Assembly: GCA_950022295.1 (NCBI GenBank)
Contig: OX465599.1
Coordinates: forward strand, 275,239,501 to 275,303,500
From: Bromus sterilis
Taxonomy: Eukaryota > Streptophyta > Magnoliopsida > Poales > Poaceae
Length of the DNA: 64,000 bases
Reading direction: 5' to 3'
The notes below the pieces were generated by a model, which saw only the letters and a list, made by a program, of their open reading frames with translations, searched no databases and was not told the DNA's origin. Positions 11,226-22,133 of the stretch are shown in pieces (positions within the stretch are counted from its first letter, which is position 1; every line of letters starts with the position of its first letter). The position numbers and the translations under genes are program-made.

Positions 11226-12639
11226 TGAAAGTGCAGTATATCGACAAGAGGGGGGGTGAATGGGAGATTTTCAAATATCTTGAGGAATTTTGATTTCCTC
11301 AGGACAGAGGCAATACGAAATTGAGGAAACTGAAACTCAAGGAAGAACAGATGCTATCCTAAAGCGAAGTCGAAAATTTAAATCAACCTATTGCATAGCT
11401 AAAGTAAGACCGATGCAAGAACTGAAGAAACAACACAGAGTAAACTCAAAAAGTATGGCATCAGGATAAGTCATCAGTGCATAAAAATAAGAGCCGAGTT
11501 GAAGAAATAGCACCAGGGCACTAAAGACATAGACTTGATGAACCAGTTCGAGTTGCTGTGACAACTCTACGTCTGGTTGGAGAGGCTGAGATTGAACTCA
11601 GAAGACATAGTCTTCACCTTATTCTCCTTGAACTAAAATCCTCAGACTCCGTCCAATAACTCAGGTGAGTCTTCAAGGTAGACTCCCGAAACCTTCACAG
11701 ACTCAGTTCACTCAGGGAAGTCAAAATTGCATCTTGACTTCCTCAGACTGATGACTTCTACACCGGCTGGAAGATCACAGTCTTCAAGAGTAAAAAGCTT
11801 TGGATCACTCGAACCGACTTCCTGAGAAATGCTCAACTACTCAGGCTGGTGGTTTTCCTCACTTAAGTTCTTCAGTTTCTTCAAGAGGTGGGTTGCTCTC
11901 AGATGATAAGTGTCAGTTTTTCTCTCGGAGCAGCCAACCCACAAATGGAGTTGGGGGCGGCTATTTATAGCCGGGGAGCAACCCCAAGTGAAAGGACATA
12001 AATGCCCATGCATGAAATTACTTCCATGCCCACCCTTCGGACCGTTGGCTGTATCGGTACCAGCACTCTCCACGTGACAGGTGGCACGGTTGGAACACTC
12101 ACTCTCTTTCTTCAGGCGAGCTGCACTGGCAGTTTCCTGACTCCTCAACTGAAGACAAATTCCTCAGTGTCCTGAAGAACATCGTCTCAGACACCAGAGG
12201 AATTGAAATTCTACTGCAGGAGATTTCTCTGTGTTTTCTTCAAGATTTCTAATTGAGCACTTCCTCATAAATACATAACTCATTTTCCTCAACCCCTCCA
12301 ACAGTGCGATGTTTTCCTACGACTCAAGAAGTATAGAAAGTCTTAGCGAGGACTACGCTTCAACTTTGTCTTCAGTGCAAACGTCTTCAGGATCTTGTAC
12401 TGCTTCAGCTTCAGCCGAACGTTTCAGGATCCTGATTCCTCAGGATTTCGCACAACTTGAGTCTTCAGGAAACACACCGATTTCTTCCATGTTCCTCAAC
12501 ATTTTGGGGGGTCGACAACGGTGGTTAACCTCATCCTTAGGGACTGTTTTCCTGTGTATACTCACAAACACATCAGTCCCTTAACCGTTTTTTCATCAAA
12601 TACTCCAAAACCTCAAAGGGGGCACTAGATGCACTTACA
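11226..12639 (-). repeat. 5' LTR of the SIRE-like copia, 1414 bp
   Basis: The ends on the minus strand are TGTAAGTGCA and TGCACTTTCA, an imperfect 10-bp inverted repeat beginning TG and ending CA. The inner end adjoins the tRNA-Met primer site. A TATA box lies at 11962-11969. The sequence is dense in CTCAG, CTTCAG and CTGAGGA words. The plus-strand right edge at 12639 is followed by ATTAC, the likely 5-bp target duplication, whose partner lies outside the window. Confidence 0.8.
11962..11969 (-). promoter_or_regulatory. LTR TATA box
   Basis: The minus strand reads GGCTATAAATAGCC within a GC-rich context, a good plant TATA box in the middle of the LTR, where the U3/R border would be expected. 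Confidence 0.6.
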
Positions 12640-12696
12640 ATTACAGAAAAGTAAAGGCCAAACTCGGCAAAATACTACTAAGAAAAAGCTACGGCT

Positions 12697-13286
12697 TCAT
12701 TCGTCATCTTCAGAGTCGGCTTCATCTTCAGTTGAAGAAATATGGACTTCTTCATTATTGAGGAGTTGTTCATCGCTACTACTGGAACTCTCCATACAAC
12801 AACAGGCTAGGTCACCATTCGAGTCAAATATTCTAGCCTACAAGGTGTCATCACCATCGTATCTGAAGAAAATAGTATCTCCTCTTGAGATGTTCCTGGA
12901 ACGAAGAAAACTTTTACAAGCTTTCTCAAAAAAATGGAGTCGTGGCTAGAAAATCTAGTAGCCACCCAAACAGGCCCATGAGGACATCCCTCAGAGCGGA
13001 GCCAAAGACCCGAAGGCTTTGAATCAATCACAAGCTGAGCAAAAGACTCAGGAAGCTTGATCCAACGACGAATCGTCTGGATATGAATCAAGAACTCACC
13101 CCTCTCAGGAGAAGAAGGGGGAGATTCAGATGGAGAGGCAGCACGAGCACTTCTTCCCCTACCTCTGCCACGGCCACGACCTCGCCCACGTACATGACCG
13201 TGGCCACGGCCTCGACCACGAGCACTAGCGCTGGAGCTAGGCTCATCGGCTGCCAAAAAAACATGAGCTTCTAGCTTGGGTGCCAT
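12697..13286 (-). pseudogene. Antisense B3 DNA-binding-domain gene carried by the gypsy element, broken
   Basis: The start chosen is ATG at 13286 (MAPKLEAHVFLAADEP), 72 bases after a TATA box. An Arg-Gly/His-Gly run follows (GRGRGHGHVRGRGRGRG, about residues 24-45), then a Ser/Pro linker. A plant B3-like domain follows: IKLPESFAQLV, GLWLRSEGCPHGPVWV, SIFLRK and, after a one-base shift near 12920, SRNISRGDTIFFRYDGDDTL, ARIFDSNGDLACCCME and an acidic Ser tail ending at TGA 12697-12699. An in-frame TAG lies at 12838-12840. B3 domains bind DNA in plant transcription factors. Whether this one did is unknown. The frameshift and the stop make the present copy inactive. Confidence 0.75.
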
Positions 13287-13357
13287 GGGGAAAACTGGTA
13301 GAAGGAGAAGAGGAAGGAGAAAGACGCGGGCACTCAAAAGACAAACCACCCAACGGT

Positions 13358-13365
13358 TATTTATA
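13358..13365 (-). promoter_or_regulatory. TATA box of the antisense B3 gene
   Basis: The minus strand reads ACTATAAATAACC about 72 bases upstream of the chosen ATG. This supports a separately transcribed antisense gene. Confidence 0.6.
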
Positions 13366-13704
13366 GTAGTTACGAGGAGAAGATCAAGCAATACCATAAA
13401 TGATATAGGTGAACTACCCATGGTAGATGACATTTATCGAAAGACTCCCTGATTCCCACTACAACATCAATGCCTCGAACCGACGTTTCGGGCAGTGTGA
13501 TTATAAATATCATACCGGATCTTTGACTGAAAAAAGTCAAAAAAAAATTCTAGTTGGAAGATGAAACGAAGAGATAAAGAGAAAATTGGCACCGACTCCT
13601 TACAAGTCTCAAAAAGAATATGAGAGTCGGTAAAATCCAAATTAGGGAGTCGGCAAGAACGATGGTGACAAGAAGATTGCTGCGAAGACTAAAACATCAC
13701 ACTA

Positions 13705-13718
13705 ATCCTGGGGGCTAA
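13705..13718 (+). other. Polypurine-like tract before the gypsy 3' LTR
   Basis: ATCCTGGGGGCTAA adjoins the TG of the LTR, the position of the plus-strand primer in gypsy elements. Confidence 0.6.
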
Positions 13719-14280
13719 TGTCGGGGGGATGGATCAAGCCCATGAACCGACACTAGATCTATGGGCCGACTCACCTATGGAAGGCCCACGAGAGAAGACC
13801 CGGCTACGGGTCGGCTGCGCCAAGGAAAGAAGATTGAAGCCATAGAAGGAATTCGACTTACCTTGTATAGCACGTAGCGTGTTTGTAAAGTAGAATAGGA
13901 CTCCACCTCATGTCGGAGTCGTACTCACGGAATCTCGGGATCCGACATCTTTATAAACCGAGGCCCATAGGATCCAGGTCCAGAGAACAATTTCAACCTA
14001 AGATAGGACTAGACACTTGGCGGCATAACCTAGATCTCATTGAGACTAAGTTGACGAGCCGAATCTCTTGTAATCAATCAACCAACTCTTCTTTCGAGAG
14101 TCAGAACCCATAATAAGAGGAAGCAGGAGTAGGATTTTAACTCGAGACAAAGAGGGGCTGAAACCTAGGTAAATCGCCGAGTCTCTTGTACATGTCAAAC
14201 CTCTCCACGAAATCGCCTCGCAACAAAGGTCCCATGTCAAGTTCGACTCTTCGAACATCTGCCGTGACTTTCCCACGACA
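13719..14280 (+). repeat. Gypsy 3' LTR, 562 bp
   Basis: It begins TGTCGGGGGG and ends CCCACGACA (TG...CA, with the TGTCG/CGACA inverted ends common in this group). It follows a purine tract. It contains CTTTATAAACC at about 13950, a likely TATA box. The five bases after it (GATGC) may be the target duplication; the partner is outside the window. Confidence 0.8.
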
Positions 14281-16403
14281 GATGCCCCTGTGCATCCCCT
14301 TCTCCATCAACAATCATCAGTTCGTCCTTCGTATCACTATATTTTTATCACTTCATGCGTTATGTGCTATGCTTGGAGCGCCTCGCTCTTTAGTTTCCTT
14401 TTTATTTTTCTTTATCTTTGTTTGTTGTTCATAACAAGTTAGAACCCAGCTTTCTTTGTGTGGGAGAGAAACACGCTCCACTTCAAACTAGAACACATCA
14501 TAGGATTTTCATGCTTATCTTTCTTTTGGTGTGTGTTCTTTATCTTTTCGTAGCTGTTGTCATGTTTAGCTCTTAGTTTTCATGTTTATCTTTTTCAAGA
14601 TCTTTAGTTTAGTTTGTTGCTGGAACTCTCTTTAGTTTTCATGTTTATCTTGTTAAGAGAGTTGGTTGTTGCACTGAGTTGTGTCTTAACTTTCAGTAGG
14701 TAATTGAGGTTGCTATTTAATTGTAGTAGTAACTTGCAATAGTTTTGAGGTATTGTTGTGAGTAATGTTTGAACTTTTGGTGTCAAGAACTCTGGCATAT
14801 TAGTGATAGGTGTCGTATTTTGGGCAATCCGTGTTTATTTAAAAAAAATACAAAAACTAGTTGAGAACTCTAGCTACTAGATGGATCACTAATCTTTGGA
14901 GGTATCAGATATTAGAGTACACTCACGTACCATGAGTCGAGGATGCGCAAGGATAACCAAACCCCCATACAGTCCTCCTCGGGGTACTTGTCTCTTTGTG
15001 AACCTCCTCATTAGATTGAGAGTTACCAATAATAAGTGCATGAGTTCTTCAGACTAATGTAAGTATTGAAAGTTAACACTTCCACCTACTCATATTTTCT
15101 AGCCTCTTCGGTACCGCGCATTGCCCTCTTCGCACTCCGAGAGTTGGCGTCCACATCGCCGGTGCATCCAAACCCTTGGCATGATACGCTCTGTAATCAT
15201 AAACCTCCTTATATCTTTCCTCGAAACAACCACCATACCTACCTATCAAGGCATTTCCATAGCCTTTCCGAGATACATTGCCATGCAACATCCACCTTCT
15301 TATGACTTGATCTTCATATCATGCATGTTCCTGCTACACTGGCAGAGGCATACATTTGCATACATCATGATAGCTACATCTTCTTTATGTTGAGTATCTT
15401 GTAAAGTGTGAAAGATCTTCTATACTTCTCGTAAAATAAAGTGTTGCCCTTAAGTGAGGAAAATATCCCAACGAGGACAAATTTAAAATATCCCAAAGAG
15501 GACAAATGAGAGTTAAATAATAAAGCAATTGAGGCCACCAAAAAGTTTCAAAAAAAAAAGAGAAAAAGAAAATAAAAAGAGAGAAGGGGGCAACACTACT
15601 ATTCCTTTTGAAAGATCCACACTCGTACTCCCTCTATATCTTTTACTCCATAGAGATGATCATTTTGCATATAGTTATGTGGGGACCTTCACACTATAGA
15701 ACTTGGCTTGTATATTCCAATGATGAGCCTCCTCAAACGATCTCTAGGTCTTCTTGAGCGAGCAAGTTGGATGCACGCCCACTAGTTCCATTGGAGAGCT
15801 TTTTTTAGCTCGTATGTGCATCCGTTGCATGGCAATCCCTACTCCTCACATCATATCTATCATTTGTCATTCTCTCCTATGATTGTCCTCATTGATGTGA
15901 TATTTTCACACCCTTTTTGTCTTCCTCCTCGACCATATCTATCTCTTTGGCATCCTAAGTTTCAACTCTCGTTCTTACGCTCATCCATTGCATGAGTGCT
16001 CAAAATATAGAAAAGGGAGTGTATCAAATTGACTTGTACCTGGCTAGTGGTCTGGGGACGAGTTAAGATAAGATTCCAAAGGAGACTAAGTGTGAAACGT
16101 TAGTAGATTGAGTTCTAAACAAATAAATATTTTTTCTCGTATTCCCATCCCCCACTTCTTGCACGCAAACACCATCTGGAGACATTCGAGTCACGGACAT
16201 CGAGAGCTCTTGCACCTTTATGTTCTTATGTTGCTTGTTTCAATGCTAATATAGACTTTTTCTTGTTATGACTTGAATTGAATTACATACATTGATTGCT
16301 TTACTTACAAAGTACTTATATGGTCGTTAGCATGTCACCACAAAAATTATGCTTGTTATCATTTACCTACTTCAGGACGAGCAGGAATTAAGCTTGGGGA
16401 TGT
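14281..16403 (+). mobile_element. 3' internal non-coding region of an Athila-like gypsy element
   Basis: No open frame matching a known domain was found. The segment runs into a purine-rich stretch GGAATTAAGCTTGGGGATG directly before an LTR at 16404, the characteristic 3' end of Triticeae Athila elements (Sabrina/WHAM type). A long A/G tract (15549-15590) is present. The left edge is the end of the gypsy LTR that seems to have inserted here. Confidence 0.65.
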
Positions 16404-18426
16404 TGATACGTCCCAAACGTATCTATAATTTCTTCTTGCTCCATGCATATTTTATGTGATATTGCTATGTTTTATATACAGTTTCATACACTTTTGATCA
16501 TATTTGGACTAACCTATTAACTCAGTGCACATCAGTGCTAGTTCCAGTTTTCTGCTGCTTTTCTATTTCAGGTTTCCCCTGTATTAAAAATTCTCCAAAA
16601 ATTCCTGGAAAATCCAATAAAAAAATCAGCGCTTCGGAAGCTTCTAGTGTCCCGAAGGGGGGCCGGAGGGGACCCACCAGGGCCCCAGGCGCCCTCCCGG
16701 GGCGTCCAAGAGTGGGTCTGCGCCAAGGGGCCCCGTACGCCTATTTATTCTATGTCCTCTGAAACCCTCAAGGACAGAGAGGATTGACCTATGGAAGCTT
16801 CTCCACCACCATGGACGCTTCCTGGATGATCCGTGAGTAGTCCACCTTGGACCACGGGTCCATGATCAGTAGCTATGTGATGTTCTCCTCCCCTCTTTGT
16901 TCTTCATGGGTTAGACCTTGTGAGCTGCCCTACATTATCAAGGCACATATGTAATTCTTTCTACTGTTTCTATGTTGACTTTGCTGGGATCTGATGGATT
17001 ATGAGACTATGTTTAGATTGTGATTGAGTAATATATTTGGTTCTTATCTTTTATATTTTTGTTCTTGTGTAATTCTTGCATGTTCTCCGTTGTTGTTTAT
17101 TCCTTTGGCCAAGTAGTAGGTAGTGACTCCAAGAGGGAGCGTTATGCTTGATTGTGGGTTCATGCCCCCTGATCACTAGCTTGAGTGGAAGAAACATGAG
17201 TCTAGGGGATGTGTTGTTGCCACAAGGGGGAAAACAACGGTGCTTGTAACCGCGGTTGCAAGGATTGTTTAGTTTATGCAAAGTTCTTTTAATGCAGTTG
17301 TCTGTTGCTTTGGGTTTACATTTTGGGTGGGGCTCACAACTTAATACCAGCGAGATGTTCTGGATAGATATCTCAAGGTGGTTGATTAGTAGTAGATGCA
17401 GGTGGATTTCGGTCTACTTATATTGGCGTACCACCCATGCTTTTGAGCCTCTTACTTTCTTTCTAGCATAGTTAGCATTGTTTTGCGCCCGTATTCATCT
17501 CAATTGCGTAGCTGTGAGTTGTTACCTCGCATAGCAGTTTTATCTTCTTTTGGGAGAGACATCACTATTGAACATCATGGGATCCCGGTCCATATTTCCA
17601 CCACTATTACACCCTCAATTTACTTCCTGCTTTTACTTTCTAGTTATAGCTATCACTATCTTTTATCTGTCGCGTTTGACCCTTCGTAAACACCAAGGCC
17701 GGAGAGATTGACAACCTCTCTGCACTCACTGGGAGCAAAGTTATTTGTATCTGTGTGCATGTCCGCATCAACTCGTGCTAATTTCTAGCGCCGTTGTCAC
17801 CTACTTGTTGTTGCTGGAGTCCTACGGGAGACAAACCTTGTTATCTTTACTGAGGGAAATTGCATTACGCTACATCTCAACCTTCCGCTTGGGGTATCCA
17901 ACGAGGAGTCAGCATTAGTTGCTGGAGTGATAGAAACCTGAACCCCAGTTTGCGTACTTTTGCACAAGGGAGTGTAGGATCCTAGAGTTTATATAGCTAC
18001 ATTTATGTTTACCTTAAATTCTCTCTTGTATTTGTGGATGCTTGCAAGAGGTTTAATTGTAAGATTGCACTTGTATTAGTCCAGGCGGTGTACTAGCATA
18101 GGTTCACCCACACAACACCTTATGGCGAAAGTAATTTGACTATCTCTCCCGTATGTCCTCAGGAGCGTTTTAGCCTTTGTAAGTAAAACCTTTCGGCTTA
18201 TCCTTTGTGTTTGAAAGGATTAGGCCACTTGCTGCACCTTATTGTTATTTATCTTGTTTATCTTTTATTTACTTGTCAACTAATACGAAAACCCATAAAA
18301 GTTACCTCTCAGTGCTTGAAGTTATTCCTTGCTTAAAATCACTTTTCTTTACCTTCTGCTCCTTGTTGGGATTGACACTCCTACTTAGCGAAAAAGCTAC
18401 GATAGAACCCCTACACTTGTGGGTCA
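16404..18426 (+). repeat. Athila-like LTR, 2023 bp (block A)
   Basis: It begins TGATACGTCCCAAACGTATC and ends CTACACTTGTGGGTCA, both typical for Athila LTRs of Triticeae. It follows a polypurine tract, so it is a 3' LTR. Compared with blocks B and C it lacks about 100 bases after 16778 (the stretch with TTTTCGCGATCTC). The right edge joins a minus-strand LINE at exactly the same place in blocks B and C. Confidence 0.78.
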
Positions 18427-20790
18427 TGAATTAGCTTGTAAACCTTTTTTATGTATAGTACTCACTAGAACCATATCCTTAGTTGACTGGAAAAATTGAG
18501 CGGGGAAAGGTTTTTTTAGTGGTTTGTTAAGAAGCCAAGTTTCATGCCAGAAGAAGATTGAAGAACCGTCATTAGAGAGTACAATAGAGATATTTATGAG
18601 TGCATGCATCTGTTTATTTATAGTTTTTCATAAGATGGATGGCTTATATTTTTGGAGTACCTAAGCTGGAACCAATGTACCCAAGGTAAGTTAGGTTTTT
18701 GAAGTAGTTTCAAAGTAGTTTTCATGAGCAAGAAATTGCTTTGGCATCTAGGTTTTTGAATCCAAGGCCACCAAATTTTCTAGGCTCGCAGACATCTTTC
18801 CACGCCACAAGGCAGCTGTCGTCCGTGGTAGTTTTTTCATTGGTCCAAAAAAGATCCTACAAAGGTCATCTAAATTTATTTATTTTGTGTAGCTTAAATA
18901 AAAAATAAAATAAAATAATTAAAGATTCAATGACAGAGGTTATGTTAGTGAACCTTGCACCTTTGGAGAGAAGTCTAGCTATCCATCCTTGTATGAAATT
19001 TTGGTAGGTATGGACTATAGGGTTAAAAACAGAAGAGTTTAGTTCAAAGGGAGAAAGTGGTAGGCCTAGATAAATATATGGAAAGGAGGAGGCTAGACAG
19101 GTCATTTTTAAAGCTATGTTGTTTGAGGTATTGGAGTCACTTTTTTAGGGGGTAAAGGCCGTTTTGTTGTAATTAATAGTGAATCTCATGGCAAGGACAA
19201 GGAATCTAGGATGTCCTTAAGGATTCCCGCATCTTCCGGGGAGGCATGTGCAATGATAAGGGTGTCGTCTACATATTGCAGAGTGAGGGGGGGAGAAAGT
19301 GGGTCCCCTTGCCTTAGGCCATTTTTACAGTTTATCTAGGAACCCAGAATCCCATTGAGCATAATCGTTCTTTTATCACTAAGCAAAGTGTTATGTATCC
19401 AAGAGCAGAAGGGTTGCAGGAAACCTCCATCGCTTAGGATATTTAGGACGGAGTCACAGGAGACAGAGTCAAAAATCTTTCCTGAAGTCTAGCTTGAAGA
19501 TCATAGCCCGATTTTTGACGAAGTGGTAAGTACTAATTAGGTTGACGACGTACAAGAAGTTTTCTGCGATAGAGCGTCTGTGGAGGAAGCTAGTATGATC
19601 ATTATGAATGATAGTTTGAATGATAGGTTTTAGTCTATTAGTGAGAAGTTTTGTTATGGCTCTGGGGTGGAGTTTTGTTGAGAGATAGGCAGGAAAGCAT
19701 CCTGGGAGGTGTAGACCTGTCCTTCAGGGAGGAGGACCATGAGGGATCTATTGAAGTTCTCGAGGTTGTTAGCGAGCTCATGCTAGGCTTTGAAGAAGCG
19801 AAGGATAAGATTTTTGGTGAGGTGCCAGTAGCATCTAAAGATGATGGGGCTGAATCCAATCGGGGCCAGGGACTAGCGAGTATTGTTGTACAATTCGTTA
19901 AGGCTAAAGGACTAGGAAGTGGTTTTGTCAGAGCCAATTAGGTGAGAGTAAAAGTATTTAGGATCTCCGCTTTTGGGCCATTAGCCATGATATCCACACC
20001 ATTCTGTGAGAGTAGAGGGATTTTGTTTATTCTACGCATGTGGGAGGCTGCGTCATGATGGAACCTAGTGTTTTCATCACCTTTATTTACAACCCTAATT
20101 TCAGCCTCTATCTCCAAAGGGACATTTGTTGTCTAATAGTTTTCTAGAGTGTAACAGTAATTACAGAGCGTAGGGACTTTTCTAGGGGGATAATAATCTG
20201 AGCTCCTCCACGAGTTCACTTAGTTTTAGGACATTTTTGCAATTTTTTCTTTTTGGGAGAGGGGATTTAGTTTTTAGCCCATTTTACGACAACTCTAGTT
20301 TTTTTCAAGGCGAGGGATAATTGTTTCCCAGGCTCCCAGTGTCGTTTTGTGCCGGTTGGGCCCAGATGTCATGCACAATTTGGTTGAAAGATTGGATGGA
20401 GGTCCAGAACATTTCAAAACGGAAAAGGAAGGAACGAGAATCGAGGTTGAGACAGTGACAATTAGAGTCATATGATCCAACGCAAGTCTAATTTTTGAGC
20501 ATAGGTTTGAGTTTGAAAACTTTTCATGCCATGCTAGTTTACAAACAACTCTATCTAGCAGCTAGAGAGTGGGTAGTGATCTATTTTTGGACCAGGTAAA
20601 CACAAGGTTCGTGAGGGGGAGCTAGATAAGGCATAGGGAGTCAATGGTGGTGTTAAAAGCAGTGGCTTCAGTCTTCAGAGGTGCGAATATTTGAGTTTTT
20701 CTTACCGCTGGAAAATTTGATCATGTTGAAATCCCCAACGATCATCCACATGTGAAATGGAAGTTAATTCAGTGAGGAAATCAATTTTTT
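18427..20790 (-). pseudogene. L1-type LINE fragment, block A
   Basis: Minus-strand pieces, in order from the right: endonuclease GDFNMI near 20725; RT thumb and palm pieces; the catalytic QYVDDTL at about 19262-19290; PYIYLGLPLSPFEL (19105-18866); and the C-terminal NDGSSIFFWHETWLLNKPL (18609-18424). Stops and frameshifts are frequent. The 3' end is removed by the Athila LTR insertion. Homologous copies lie in blocks B and C. Confidence 0.82.
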
Positions 20791-21661
20791 TATGGTTAGT
20801 GGGGGCCCGTCAACGTTTGTTATGGTAAAGGTTTGGTTTGAGGAGTGGCACAGTAAGTTAAGAGATGCAGCAAAAGAGTACAAAGTGAACGAAGCGGGGG
20901 AGAAGACTTATGTTGTTTACTGCCATAAGCAATGTCCCCGCCGATCCACACTAGTAGAGAAAAGCTCACCTATGGTGTGCCGAAAAGTGTCTTGCTGACG
21001 TGGAGACCTAATGCCAGCAATATTTCGCCAATGATAACACATAGTAGTGTCATTTGACGCCCACACCAGCAGTAATAGCAATAATGAATAGCGTGCCATA
21101 TGCATGCACGACGTAGATAATATTTTTCACCACATCACCAGTATTTACAAGCTAGTGATTAGAACAAAGGTAGTGCCAACAAAAGCAAAATCAAATCATC
21201 ATCATAGTAGTGTTATAACAAATCATCATATATTCCCTCTCCTGACCAGGCCTTGCTCACATAACCAACTCTAATCTCCTTCAGAAGCATCACGAGATAA
21301 AAATGGTGAGCATCTTCTTATTATTGTTTCAAGATATAAAAATAAACAAGTACCGAGTGGTATCATGGGTTGATGATTTAAATCGAATTATTTCCTTTCA
21401 GATTTTTCTTTCTCATTTACTGGCACCTGTTACTGTCGCTCTGTTACTAATGATTTGTCGGACATGCCCTAAAATTGTGCGCCGAAATACTGGAGTACTT
21501 CGGTTTAACTTAAACTATAAAACATCTTATATTATGGGATATATGTTTTATATTATTTTTACCTCATCAAGCTTTTTCAAGAGATTTAACTAGCTTTATT
21601 GATAAAAATTGGAATCAAGAGACATACAACTTGGATCATGACCTCATCAAGCTAATTAAGG
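20791..21661. other. Non-coding interval between LINE and peptide gene, block A
   Basis: The stretch is duplicated at about 28200-29064. No reading frame I trust was seen. It holds the 3' flank of the peptide gene. An AT-rich part with CTATAAAACATCTTATATTATGG lies near 21515. Confidence 0.5.
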
Positions 21662-22045
21662 TCACGTACGAGAGCAGTGCACATTGCAATCCTGTGGCTT
21701 CCCAAAGCACGCCCCATCGCTCTCACAGCACCAACAGTTAGCGCCTGGATAATCACCTCCGCAATATTTAGGCAAACACGTCAGGTTCTTGCTAGCGCCG
21801 CCGACATCGCCAGATCCCCGGACCTCACGACCTGCACGAAGTAACCACGATACATCCATGCATCGCATTAAATATACTGTATGTACTCAAAACGGCGACG
21901 ATAACCATCAATTACGAATGCTTGTCCACTTTACACAGATTATACACTTACATTGTGCAGACAACCCGTGGCATACAAGGAGCACAAGGAGCAAAACAGT
22001 CGATGCCATTGCATTCATCTGGCCGTCGAGCATTCGCGAGAGCAT
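21662..22045 (-). CDS. Secreted cysteine-rich peptide, MEG/ESF1-like, intact two-exon gene
   Basis: Exon 1 is 22045-21952 and exon 2 is 21831-21662; the 120-bp intron has GTAAGTG at its start and GTGCAG at its end, and the join keeps frame (264 nt, 87 residues). The N-terminus after a short Arg/Asp lead is a strong signal peptide (ASTVLLLVLLVCHGLSA). The mature part has nine Cys: one at the junction, then C-x4-C-x8-C-x-C-C-x5-C-x6-C-x3-C, including NCWCC. The CxCC...C...CxxxC layout resembles the grass MEG (maternally expressed gene) and ESF1 peptides, known from endosperm transfer cells and the embryo-surrounding region. The family is inferred from spacing only; another defensin-like class is possible. 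The first in-frame ATG (22045) was chosen. TATA lies at 22121-22133. No defect was seen. The block B copy is broken. Confidence 0.72.
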
Positions 22046-22120
22046 GTTTGATTAAGGTTCTATGTGCAGGTAGATCGATAGATTGATAGATACAACTGCT
22101 TGATCGATCGTATCCCTTGC

Positions 22121-22133
22121 TATATATATATAT
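22121..22133 (-). promoter_or_regulatory. TATA box region of the block A peptide gene
   Basis: A (TA)n run about 76 bases upstream of the ATG is the only TATA-like stretch near the gene. Homology with block B ends within this run. Confidence 0.5.

Larger units (their letters stand above)
1..12639 (-). mobile_element. SIRE/Maximus-like Ty1-copia retrotransposon, decayed, 3' LTR outside window
   Basis: Read on the minus strand the order is 5' LTR (12639-11226), tRNA-Met primer site, gag with a CCHC knuckle, protease, integrase, reverse transcriptase, RNase H and then a long non-coding 3' region. Integrase before reverse transcriptase is the copia order. The LTR begins TGTAAGTGCA and ends TGCACTTTCA. 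Its opening resembles SIRE/Maximus elements of Triticeae as I know them; this is family recall, not a search. Sequence 1-562 and 5048-5311 is the 3' internal region, split by a hAT insertion. No second LTR is visible, so it must lie left of the window. Reading frames are broken many times, so the copy is not autonomous. Confidence 0.85.
12640..14280 (+). mobile_element. 3' end of a Ty3-gypsy element (Retand/Grande-like layout) with antisense gene
   Basis: A plus-strand LTR (13719-14280) is preceded by a purine-rich tract. Between this and the copia insertion is an antisense gene with its own TATA box. An antisense reading frame between pol and the 3' LTR is the layout known from Retand/Grande-type gypsy elements; the assignment rests on layout, not on pol, which is outside the window. 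The left edge at 12640 is the copia insertion point. Confidence 0.6.

Noticed and set aside
12304..12308. Possible LTR end at CCTCCAACA (12303) with GTGCG as target duplication
   Set aside because: The CTTCAG-rich sequence continues to 12639, where TGTAAGTGCA (minus) pairs with the inner end TGCACTTTCA and matches known SIRE-type openings; 12639 is the better edge.
13083..13274. Plus-strand Ser/Thr-rich open frame opposite the B3 gene
   Set aside because: It is the complement of the RG-repeat coding stretch.
19651..19941. Plus-strand open frame of 96 residues, repeated at 27084-27416
   Set aside because: Antisense of the LINE; its conservation reflects block duplication, not selection.
21303..21593. 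Plus-strand 96-residue open frame with hydrophobic stretches
   Set aside because: AT-rich, no domain, and not preserved as an open frame in the block B copy.
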